Shown here one piece after another: positions 45,241-52,920 of a DNA stretch of 63,717 nt. The stretch lies in NCBI GenBank assembly GCA_011390755.1, contig JAABRU010000013.1, positions 1 through 63,717 on the forward strand, in the 5' to 3' direction. The stretch's first letter is position 1. Each line of letters begins with the position of its first letter. The position numbers and the translations under genes are program-made. The stretch comes from Desulfobacteraceae bacterium (GTDB lineage: Bacteria > Desulfobacterota > Desulfobacteria > Desulfobacterales > Desulfococcaceae). Below the pieces are notes generated by a model that saw only the letters and a list, made by a program, of their open reading frames with translations, searched no databases and was not told the origin of the DNA.

Positions 45241-46386
45241 ATGCCAAATCAAAGCATTTCCCCATTATCCCCAACCTCAGATATTTCAGAAAAACTGATC
45301 CGGCATATGCAGGAAGTCAGCCGTCTGGCTTTAGCTGAAAAAATTGAAGGGCTGTTTGATTACGTTGTTGATGCAGTTTATGATTTAACCGGTATGGTTA
45401 CTGTTTTATGGCTGCTGGATGATGTAAATTCCTGCCTGAAAATCAAAGCACACCGGGGACTGGATGAAGACTATGCCCAAAAAGCGGAAACGCCTTTGGA
45501 AGGCTCCGTAACAGGTTATGCTTTGCACAGTCGGATGCCCGTATGCCGACCGGATATTCAAAATGACAATGAAGAACCGAAATTTTATAATCTTAAAGAA
45601 GCCCAAAAAGCAGGGTGGAGATATTTCGTCTGCGTCCCCCTGCTGGGAAGCGAAGATGAAGCTCTGGGTTCACTGAGCATCTATGGTCCGGATTCCAAAG
45701 ACTGTGATTTTCTGCAAATTAATTATCTCCAGATTTTTGCCAATCAGATCAGCACTGCCGTTCAGAATGCCAGATTAATCGAAAGAAAAGAACGGCGGCG
45801 TTTACGGATTCGGAATGTAATTTCTGCAATAAACGATATCAACAGTGCCATTGTTGAAAACTCCAGAGATGGTGTAATGGAACTGATTACAAATAAAATC
45901 AGGGAACTGACCGGGGCAAGTTATGCCTCGCTGCGGATGAAAAGTGAAAACGGTAAATGTCTCAACCCCATTGCTACCAGTGGAAGGGATAAGGATAGCT
46001 ATGAAACCCTTCCAATAGATAATAACTCTATCTGCGGGCAGGTTGCTCAGAGAGGTAAAGCCATTATCAACTCGGATGAAAAACCCTATATGTGCGTGCC
46101 TTTGAAAAGCAATAATGAAGTGATCGGTACAATGTATGTGGAAAGCACGAAAGCGGGTGAATTTTCCAGTCAATTCCAGATTGACTTTCTTCAGTCTCTG
46201 GCAAATCAGGCTTCCATTGCCATTGCTTTGGGAGAAGAACTCAGGCAAAAAAACAGGCAACTGGAACAGGCAAACAGACAACTGGAAATGAAGGCGGAAA
46301 GCCTGGATGAAAATTTGCGGCAGACGGTAAATGATCTGAAAATAATGCAGACTTTTTCAGGACAACTGAATCAGGGGTTAAACTGA
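45241..46386 (+). CDS. Double-GAF sensor protein, first gene of an AlaRS-like signalling operon
   Basis: The 381-residue cytoplasmic protein has two GAF-like domains (about 30-180 and 200-345), then a coiled coil ending about residue 375 that includes NRQLEQANRQLEMKAES, closely like the coiled-coil repeat of the sensor kinase downstream. There is no catalytic domain, so it would serve as a ligand-binding partner that couples through the coiled coil. GGAG precedes ATG 45241. A 30-bp gap leads to the AlaRS-like gene. It is likely a co-sensor for the kinase; direct evidence for the ligand is absent. Confidence 0.85.
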   Translation: MPNQSISPLSPTSDISEKLIRHMQEVSRLALAEKIEGLFDYVVDAVYDLTGMVTVLWLLDDVNSCLKIKAHRGLDEDYAQKAETPLEGSVTGYALHSRMPVCRPDIQNDNEEPKFYNLKEAQKAGWRYFVCVPLLGSEDEALGSLSIYGPDSKDCDFLQINYLQIFANQISTAVQNARLIERKERRRLRIRNVISAINDINSAIVENSRDGVMELITNKIRELTGASYASLRMKSENGKCLNPIATSGRDKDSYETLPIDNNSICGQVAQRGKAIINSDEKPYMCVPLKSNNEVIGTMYVESTKAGEFSSQFQIDFLQSLANQASIAIALGEELRQKNRQLEQANRQLEMKAESLDENLRQTVNDLKIMQTFSGQLNQGLN

Positions 46387-46416
46387 TCCCGAAAACAATC
46401 TGAGCGAATATTTCTC

Positions 46417-47751
46417 ATGCTGTCAAGTAAGAAGAGAAAAGAATCATATACCACAGATGAAATCGGACGAAGATTTCTGGAATATTACCAATCTTTGGAC
46501 TACAAAATCATTCCGGGAAGCTCTTTGCTGGATCCTTCTGTCCCCATGACCTTTGTCATGAGTGCGGGGCTGGTGCAGGTGGAAACGTCGGCAGGTTTTC
46601 AGGGGGACAGCAGTGGAAACCGTTATACCATGATCCAAAACTGCTTTCGTTATTTCGACCTTCCGCAGATTGGCAAAAGTCCTCACCATCTCAGTCTCTT
46701 TCAAATGCCCGGTGCATTTACTTTTGGCCCGCAGAACAAAGAAAAATGCATTGCAGATATCCGGCATCTCCTAAGCGGTATTTATAACCTGCCTTCGGAT
46801 TCCTTATGGGCCACATATTTTAAAGGGGGCAATATCTGCGGGATTTTTTTTGAACCGGATGCAGAAACCCGCGAAGCATGGAAAAGGGCCGGGATTCCGG
46901 ATAAACAGATCGTTCCGTTGAATGCGGATCATAATTTCTGGAAACAGGGGCCCGGTATTGTGGGGGAAAATCATGCTGCCAAATGCGGCCCCAATACTGA
47001 AATTTTCTTTGACCGGGGCGCAGACAAATCCTGCGGTATTCATTGTCTGCCGGGTTGCGGATGCGGCCGCTTTGTGGAAATCATGAATACCCTTTTCATT
47101 TCCTTTCACCTGGAAGAAGTAAACGGAACGGTGAAAGATCTGGATGAACCCTTTACAGAAACGGTGATCGGTTTGGAACGTCTGGCAATGCTGCTTCAGG
47201 GAAGATTTTCCGTCTTTGACACAGATATGATTCTGCCCCTGATTGAATATATCCGGACGAATACCGGAACAGCCGGGAAGAATACACTTCTTTTTGAAAG
47301 AATGATTGCGGATCATATACGGGCACTTTTGTTTCTGACAGCAGACGGAGCACCGCCACCCGGTAAAGGCGGACGTGCCCGGCTGATGCGGAAACTGGTG
47401 CGGCAGATGCTGACAGCCCAAAAAATGCTGGAGATTACAAATCCCAATTTTCCGGAATATCTGAAAGATACAGTACTGAAGCTGTATAAAGATCAGTCCC
47501 CGCATCTGATGACTGCCGGAGACAAGGCAATGGAATATATTCGTGATGAAACAAAACGATTTGAAAAAACGCTGCAGAAAGGTTTTCGGCATCTGGATGA
47601 TTCCCTGAAAAAGAAAAAAATAATGCAGTCGGAGAAAATAAGAGAATTTGAAAAACGGCATGGCATTCCCAGATTACTGCTGAAAAAAAGACTGGCGGAA
47701 GTTCCTGCCAATAACATACAGTTTTATGAGAAAGGTCAAACATATGCATAG
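46417..47751 (+). CDS. Truncated alanyl-tRNA-synthetase-like protein
   Basis: The 444-residue protein matches the catalytic and tRNA-acceptor-recognition portion of class II alanyl-tRNA synthetase and ends where the editing domain would begin. Motif 2 is recognisable in NRYTMIQNCFRYFDLPQIG with SPHHLSLFQMPGAFTFG, and motif 3 in VIGLERLAMLLQG. The usual ARHHTFFEM reads SPHHLSLFQM, and the VDTGxGLER signature reads TETVIGLER. A Cys-rich segment (SCGIHCLPGCGCGR) may bind zinc. It overlaps the downstream kinase by 8 bp (ATGCATAG). A house-keeping role is unlikely; amino-acid sensing or a specialised aminoacylation is proposed. Confidence 0.85.
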   Translation: MLSSKKRKESYTTDEIGRRFLEYYQSLDYKIIPGSSLLDPSVPMTFVMSAGLVQVETSAGFQGDSSGNRYTMIQNCFRYFDLPQIGKSPHHLSLFQMPGAFTFGPQNKEKCIADIRHLLSGIYNLPSDSLWATYFKGGNICGIFFEPDAETREAWKRAGIPDKQIVPLNADHNFWKQGPGIVGENHAAKCGPNTEIFFDRGADKSCGIHCLPGCGCGRFVEIMNTLFISFHLEEVNGTVKDLDEPFTETVIGLERLAMLLQGRFSVFDTDMILPLIEYIRTNTGTAGKNTLLFERMIADHIRALLFLTADGAPPPGKGGRARLMRKLVRQMLTAQKMLEITNPNFPEYLKDTVLKLYKDQSPHLMTAGDKAMEYIRDETKRFEKTLQKGFRHLDDSLKKKKIMQSEKIREFEKRHGIPRLLLKKRLAEVPANNIQFYEKGQTYA

Positions 47752-49795
47752 CAGGCGAATCCGGCATATCCTGAAAAAAGTCTGTGAAACCGTGCAGAAA
47801 TTAATGGATTTTGACAGGTTTTATGTTGTTCTTTATGATCCCCGACGATCCATCCTTCAGTTTCCGCTGGTAAATGATCAGGGAAAACAATCTGACTGGC
47901 CGGAAAGAAATTTCCAAAAGGATACCTTGCCGGATTTGCTGATGGAAAAAGGGAAAACGATACGAATCCGTCAGGATACAATAAGAGAATCAAATCATCT
48001 TCGCTATTGGCCGGATTCAGACCTACCCCAGTCCTGGCTGGGAGTTCCCCTGGTGGTGGACGATTCTCCTATCGGCGCATTGGTTGTCGAAAATTACCTG
48101 AAGGCTGAAGTCTATGGCAGCAGGGAAAGCGATCTGCTTTCCACTATTGCCCGGCAGACGGCTATGGCAATTGAAAATGCCCGGCAGAGAGACCGCCTGG
48201 AGCGGCAGAGAGACCGCTTCCGGGTACTTCATGAACTGGGAATCAGCCTGAATGATAATATTCAGCGGAATGAAAAAGAAATATGTGAACTGATATATCA
48301 AAATGCAAGCCAGTTGATGGATACGGATAATATGTATATCGCATTATACGAAGCTGATCCCGACAAAGTCGATCAATATAATGAGAAAAATCCGGAAGAA
48401 AATATCCTCAACGGAACCATCCATTTTCATCTCATGTATGAAGATGGGAAAGAAAGGCCCCCCTGGTCAAGAAAACCGGTAGCCGGGCAGTACGGCAGAA
48501 CAGAAGTAATCCTATGCACAAAAAAAGAAATATTCAATAAAACCCGGGCGGAATCCCAGGCATGGTATAAAAAATTGGGACATAAGGAATTTATCGGTAA
48601 AACCTTTGCATCCTGGCTTGGTGTTCCTGTAATGATTGGCGGTAATCTTCTGGGAGTCATTGCCACATATCATTCTACAGATGATTATGTATATAATGAA
48701 GATGATTTGCAGGTTTTGTCCATGATGGCCGACGCAGCGGCAGCGGCCTTCAACAATGCAAAATTATACAGGCAGCTGGAGGATGCAAACAGGCAACTGG
48801 AGGACAAAGTTCAGGAGCGTACCCGGCAACTGGAGGATGCAAACAGGCAACTGGAGGACAAAGTTCAGGAGCGTACCCGGCAACTGGAGGATGCAAACAG
48901 GCAGCTGGAGGATGCAAACAGGCAACTGGAGGACAAAGTTCAGGAGCGTACCCGGCAACTGGAGGATGCAAACAGGCAGCTGGAGGACAAAGTTCAGGAG
49001 CGTACAAGAGAGCTTCGGGAACTCAATGAGCAGCTGGAGGACAAAGTTCAGGAGCGTACCCGGCAGAAAGAGGCACTTACCGAACTGCTGAGTCTTAACG
49101 ATCTTGCTGGCCGTTTTGTACATAAAATCAATAATCTTGTCGGAAATATCCCGATAGATATTGACTATATGAAGGACAGTCTGGTAAAAAAAGGTGTTGA
49201 CGAAACAACCTATGAAGATTTAAATAACATTTCAGAACAGATCAGCTATCTGGTACAAATGGCAAGGCGGGTGCAGAAATCAACCCGAAAACTGCAGGAA
49301 AGCAAACAGTCAAAAATATTTCAAAAAGCGGATGCAATTGTTCTGCTGGATAAAGCGCTGAATTATTCCCTTGGCCTGAATGAAGAAAAAATGAATAAAT
49401 TCAGCATACAGAAAGATTACAGAAAAAAGACTCTTTATATCGAAACCTTTGAATCCTTATTTGTTGAAGCCCTTGACAACCTCATCTCCAATGCATTTGA
49501 TGCCATGCCGGAAGGGGGAAAACTTGTTCTCGGGGCAAATACCTGTCAAATGGAAGGAACAGAATATGCAGTTCTGACAATTGCAGATTCCGGAAAAGGA
49601 ATACCGGAGAAAGATCACCATAGAATATATAACATTGATTACAGCAAAAAATCAGGCGGATTGGGATACGGTTTATGGTCTGTAAAGCGTATCTGTGATG
49701 CCACTGCCACCAAAATACATTTTAGCAGTAAAGAAAATACCGGAACATCTTTCTCTTTGTATATTCCACTTCTTAATGAAGGAGAAAATCAATAA
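47744..49795 (+). CDS. GAF-domain sensor histidine kinase with coiled-coil minisatellite
   Basis: The 683-residue cytoplasmic kinase has two GAF-like domains (about 1-145 and 155-335), a long coiled coil (about 343-445) and a kinase core. The phospho-accepting His is in RFVHKINNLVGN near residue 462. The ATP-binding domain has N-box LDNLISNAFDAMP, G1 DSGKGIP and G2 GGLGYGLW. The coiled coil is made of repeated QLEDANR (7) and QLEDKVQERTR (11) blocks. ATG 47744 follows AAAGG and overlaps the AlaRS-like stop. The partner is most likely the receiver encoded next, whose start overlaps its stop. Confidence 0.9.
   Translation: MHSRRIRHILKKVCETVQKLMDFDRFYVVLYDPRRSILQFPLVNDQGKQSDWPERNFQKDTLPDLLMEKGKTIRIRQDTIRESNHLRYWPDSDLPQSWLGVPLVVDDSPIGALVVENYLKAEVYGSRESDLLSTIARQTAMAIENARQRDRLERQRDRFRVLHELGISLNDNIQRNEKEICELIYQNASQLMDTDNMYIALYEADPDKVDQYNEKNPEENILNGTIHFHLMYEDGKERPPWSRKPVAGQYGRTEVILCTKKEIFNKTRAESQAWYKKLGHKEFIGKTFASWLGVPVMIGGNLLGVIATYHSTDDYVYNEDDLQVLSMMADAAAAAFNNAKLYRQLEDANRQLEDKVQERTRQLEDANRQLEDKVQERTRQLEDANRQLEDANRQLEDKVQERTRQLEDANRQLEDKVQERTRELRELNEQLEDKVQERTRQKEALTELLSLNDLAGRFVHKINNLVGNIPIDIDYMKDSLVKKGVDETTYEDLNNISEQISYLVQMARRVQKSTRKLQESKQSKIFQKADAIVLLDKALNYSLGLNEEKMNKFSIQKDYRKKTLYIETFESLFVEALDNLISNAFDAMPEGGKLVLGANTCQMEGTEYAVLTIADSGKGIPEKDHHRIYNIDYSKKSGGLGYGLWSVKRICDATATKIHFSSKENTGTSFSLYIPLLNEGENQ
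48773..49063 (+). repeat. In-frame minisatellite encoding 7- and 11-residue coiled-coil blocks
   Basis: Near-identical 54-bp units, each coding QLEDANRQLEDKVQERTR, are repeated in tandem with one extra 21-bp QLEDANR block and a variant ELRELNE block. The order by residues is 7-11, 7-11, 7-7-11, 7-11, 7-11. Both block lengths suit coiled-coil periodicity. Confidence 0.9.
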
Positions 49796-50301
49796 TGTCA
49801 ACACGAACTCCGAAAGCTTTGATCATTGATGACAATGCTTCCTGGTTAAGAACCTTAAGCCGTCTGCATAATGAAGCCGGTTATGAAATTGTAACAGCAG
49901 TTAATTTTGATGATGCATTACAAAAAGCGGATAACATAAAACCGGATCTGATTGTCACCGATATCCGGCTGGTGGATGAAGATCATGCGAATATTGACGG
50001 TATCCGCCTTCTGACAAATCTGAAAAACCAGGGGAAATTAAATAAAAGCATTGTTATCACAGGATATTCCGACCCATCTAAAAGGGAAGCTGCTGATAAA
50101 ATCGGGTCCCTGTATTTTGAAAAAGGCAGTTTTACCCGAAAAGACTTTGTAGATACAATCAATAAAATATATCAGGAAGTTAGTAATCTGCATTCCGGAA
50201 ATTTCCTATACGGTGCGGAAACAGCTTCCTGTCTGCTGAAATCATTAAAAAAATATATCTTTTCTTCATTTCCGTGCCATACAGTCAAAAGCCGAATATG
50301 A
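49795..50301 (+). CDS. Response-regulator receiver protein
   Basis: The 168-residue protein is one receiver domain with a C-terminal extension. The acidic pair is LIIDDNAS, the phospho-Asp is in LIVTDIRLVDED near residue 57, and the conserved Lys is in LYFEKGSF. The last 40 residues are helical with no clear output domain. The ATG overlaps the kinase stop (TAATG). It is presumably phosphorylated by that kinase and may pass the signal to the receiver-phosphoesterase protein downstream. AlaRS-like, kinase and receiver genes overlap in a chain. Confidence 0.9.
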   Translation: MSTRTPKALIIDDNASWLRTLSRLHNEAGYEIVTAVNFDDALQKADNIKPDLIVTDIRLVDEDHANIDGIRLLTNLKNQGKLNKSIVITGYSDPSKREAADKIGSLYFEKGSFTRKDFVDTINKIYQEVSNLHSGNFLYGAETASCLLKSLKKYIFSSFPCHTVKSRI

Positions 50302-50334
50302 CAGATAGCAACTATTGTGAGGAAAGGTGAAAAA

Positions 50335-51771
50335 ATGTTTTATTCGGAACGGAAAATCCTGATAGTGGAAGACGATCCCGGTTGGCGCAAATCAATAATG
50401 AGATGCGATTTTTTACAGAATTTGGATAAAAACTGCCCGAATTCAATTGCAATTGCAGAAAATCCGGATGAAGCTGAAAAACTGATTCGTTCCCGCAAAT
50501 TTGATTTGGCGATTACCGATTTTATGCTGGATGAAGATAAAACGCAGTTCCCCTGGAGAAATCTGGCCCGATCCTTACAAAAATATCAGATACCCATAAT
50601 TGTTGTCAGCGCATATATTGATGATGTCAATCTGATGACAGAAATGATAAACGAGTACAATGTGGTCGGAATTTTCCACAAAGGTCAGCTTGACCTTTGT
50701 AAACTGGGGAAACGCATGGAAAACATTCTTGGTTCTGTCTGCTATCGTAAAAATAATGAACCGACTGTTTCAGCGCATACAGGAAAAATCAGCATACTGC
50801 ATATTTCTGACCTCCATTTTGGTACTTCTCACCGGTTTCAGCCAAATAAAGATCTGCCAGCCGATGATATTCCGACACTTGGCGGATTATTATCCCATGA
50901 CCTTGAAAATAATAATATATTAGTTGATATACTTGTAATTTCCGGCGATATTACAAATATTGGCAGTAGTGATGAATTTGAATCTGCCTTAAATGAAATC
51001 GAATACCTGCAACGAATATTCGATATTTCTTTAGAAAATATTATAATCGTCCCCGGTAATCACGACATTACATGGCAGTCAGACAATAGTGGAAATACAG
51101 CTTCAAAAGCAGCATACCGCTTTTTCTACAGAGGGTTATATGGAAAATACCCGGAGGAGGATGACCGTTTTTTCCATATACAGTTTATTGAAAAGAAAAA
51201 TGTTTTGATTGCCGGGCTTGATTCATGCGTATTGGAAAAACCGGATCGGGCCGGTATCGGTTTTATTGGTCATAAGCAAAGATCATTATTAAAAGAAAAA
51301 ATCAGAGAAATTGAAAAAGACCATCCGGACTGTTTGAAAATAGCGGCAATGCACCATCATTTACTTCCGGTAGAGCAGGACCTCCATATTCCGAAAGAAG
51401 ACAAAAATTTCAGCCTGGTCATGGATGCATCCATGGTATTAAGAGATTTATATGATTTAAATTTTGCCGCAATACTGCATGGTCATAAGCATCAGCCCTT
51501 CTGCGCGGATATCCGTCTGTATGGAACAGAAAGACAAAGTCCCATGGCGATTATCGGTTCCGGAAGTACCGGAGCAGAAAGGGGAGAACTTGGCGAAATA
51601 TCCAAAAATCATTATAATATAATTGAAATAGAAACATCTGATGCAGGAGTTGAATTTACAATACAAGGAAGAATATATAACAATGAAAAATTCAACGACT
51701 ATGATATCCCCATAAAAATTGATCTTGGACATGGTATCGGGATGTTAAGGAACGGGTACGAAATAACCTGA
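50335..51771 (+). CDS. Receiver domain fused to calcineurin-like metallophosphoesterase
   Basis: The 478-residue protein has a receiver domain (about 1-135; VEDDPG acidic pair, Asp in LAITDFMLDED, Lys in FHKGQL) and a metallophosphoesterase domain (about 145-440). All five metal-binding blocks are seen: ISDLHFG, VISGDIT, VPGNHD, MHHHLLP and LHGHKH. Output as a phosphodiesterase or nucleotidase controlled by phosphorylation is expected. The target, a cyclic nucleotide, nucleotide or nucleic acid, is unknown. ATG 50335 has AGGAAAGG before it; the GTG at 50317 is less likely. It closes the five-gene operon. Confidence 0.92.
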   Translation: MFYSERKILIVEDDPGWRKSIMRCDFLQNLDKNCPNSIAIAENPDEAEKLIRSRKFDLAITDFMLDEDKTQFPWRNLARSLQKYQIPIIVVSAYIDDVNLMTEMINEYNVVGIFHKGQLDLCKLGKRMENILGSVCYRKNNEPTVSAHTGKISILHISDLHFGTSHRFQPNKDLPADDIPTLGGLLSHDLENNNILVDILVISGDITNIGSSDEFESALNEIEYLQRIFDISLENIIIVPGNHDITWQSDNSGNTASKAAYRFFYRGLYGKYPEEDDRFFHIQFIEKKNVLIAGLDSCVLEKPDRAGIGFIGHKQRSLLKEKIREIEKDHPDCLKIAAMHHHLLPVEQDLHIPKEDKNFSLVMDASMVLRDLYDLNFAAILHGHKHQPFCADIRLYGTERQSPMAIIGSGSTGAERGELGEISKNHYNIIEIETSDAGVEFTIQGRIYNNEKFNDYDIPIKIDLGHGIGMLRNGYEIT

Positions 51772-51786
51772 CCATTTGAAAATCGG

Positions 51787-51946
51787 GTAGCGGGTCAGAC
51801 CGGTTGATTTTTATAACCACAGAGAACACAGGGTTTTCACAGAGAGACACAGGGAAAAACTCTTTTACATCCCTCCGACCCTCTGTGTTTTACCGCAGGG
51901 AGGATTCTGTTTCCTGATGACAGATCAGCGGATCTGACCCCCTGCC
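51787..51946. repeat. Dispersed inverted repeat, family B, copy 5 with nested ACCACAGAG element
   Basis: Outer arms GTAGCGGGTCAGACCGGTTG and CAGCGGATCTGACCCCCTGC. Inside are AACCACAGAGAACACAGGG and CCTCTGTGTTTTACCGCAGG, a different scattered hairpin. The 538-bp gap 51772-52309 has no gene; its other notable parts are the TetR promoter and operators. Confidence 0.75.
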
Positions 51947-52210
51947 GGAAACCGGCACATCCGTTTTTCAGGGGATCCGCAGGATGAAATGAGCAACTTA
52001 TTTCGGACTCATTCCTAAAGTAAGAGTCTATCTGAAAACCTCCGAAACCGGTTTTTGGAACCAGTGAAAACAGGGGGGCAGAATACCGAAAGACAGGTTT
52101 TCGGATAGATTCTAATGCAGATTAACAATCTGATCACTCATGCGCCGCAAGCGGTATCCTGCCGGTAAACATACTTTTTTTCAGATTTTTCACCATCCCC
52201 GATTTTTCCC

Positions 52211-52237
52211 TTGACATCCCGTACAAAGAAATATAAA
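52211..52237 (+). promoter_or_regulatory. Sigma-70-type promoter for the TetR gene
   Basis: TTGACA (52211-52216) and TATAAA (52232-52237) with a 15-base spacer, or TAAATA from 52234 at 17. The operator pair begins 14 bases further on, so a bound repressor would block transcription or early elongation. Confidence 0.5.
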
Positions 52238-52251
52238 TAAATTTTAAAAAA

Positions 52252-52290
52252 ACTGACTGTGTAATCAGTCAGACTGACTGTGTAATCAGT
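52252..52290 (+). promoter_or_regulatory. Doubled palindromic operator for the TetR-family regulator
   Basis: The 18-bp sequence ACTGACTGTGTAATCAGT (with ACTGA facing TCAGT) is present twice in direct order (52252-52269 and 52273-52290), 21 bp apart. It lies between promoter and the TetR gene, the expected place for an autoregulatory operator. Confidence 0.75.
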
Positions 52291-52309
52291 TTAATATTCA
52301 GGAGAGAAT

Positions 52310-52897
52310 ATGACCAAAAAAGAGGCAATTCTGCTGGCCGGGGCCAAACTCTTTGCAGAGAAAGGTTTTAACGGTACATCCATGGCCGAGCTGGCCGAAC
52401 TGACGGATATTGCCGGAGCGACAATTTTTTATCATTTCAAAAATAAAGAAGAACTGTTCCTGGCCGTGCTGGAACAGGTGAAAGACGGCATTCTGAAATC
52501 CTTTGACGAATACTTTGCAGGAAATGTTTTTAAAAACGGCCTGGAAATGGTGGAAGGCGTAATTTCCTATTTCCTGTTCATGGCCGGACACAAAGAAGAA
52601 TGGTTCCTGCTGCTGCACCGCAACCATCCCTACCGGCTGGCCGAAGTCAACCCGGTATGCCGCCGCTATCTTGAAGTGATTTACAACTGCTTCACCGATG
52701 TGTTTGAGCGGGCCATCCGCCGGGGGAGGGCCGACGGCTCCATCCGGGATATACCTGCCCATAAAACCGCCCTGGTGATCCTTTCCATGGTGGACGGTGT
52801 GGTGCGTTTCAAAACATATCAGTTATACAATGCAGGTGCCCTGTATAACAATCTGATGGAACTGTGCAGAAGGATGCTTGAAAATCCTAAACAATAA
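52310..52897 (+). CDS. TetR-family transcriptional regulator
   Basis: The 195-residue protein has a TetR N-terminal helix-turn-helix (ILLAGAKLFAEKGFNGTSMAELAELTDIAGATIFYHFKNKEELF) in the usual place; the first 55 residues read as a textbook TetR DNA-binding domain. The rest is a helical ligand-binding/dimer domain. It probably represses itself and the SulP gene that follows 23 bp downstream, using the doubled palindrome at 52252-52290. AGGAGAGA precedes the ATG. The inducer is not evident. Confidence 0.93.
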   Translation: MTKKEAILLAGAKLFAEKGFNGTSMAELAELTDIAGATIFYHFKNKEELFLAVLEQVKDGILKSFDEYFAGNVFKNGLEMVEGVISYFLFMAGHKEEWFLLLHRNHPYRLAEVNPVCRRYLEVIYNCFTDVFERAIRRGRADGSIRDIPAHKTALVILSMVDGVVRFKTYQLYNAGALYNNLMELCRRMLENPKQ

Positions 52898-52920
52898 CTA
52901 TTTTACAACAGGTGGTATGT

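Noticed and set aside
48773..49063. Regular repeats reminiscent of a CRISPR array
   Set aside because: The units are in-frame with the kinase gene and have no unique spacers; they are a coding minisatellite.
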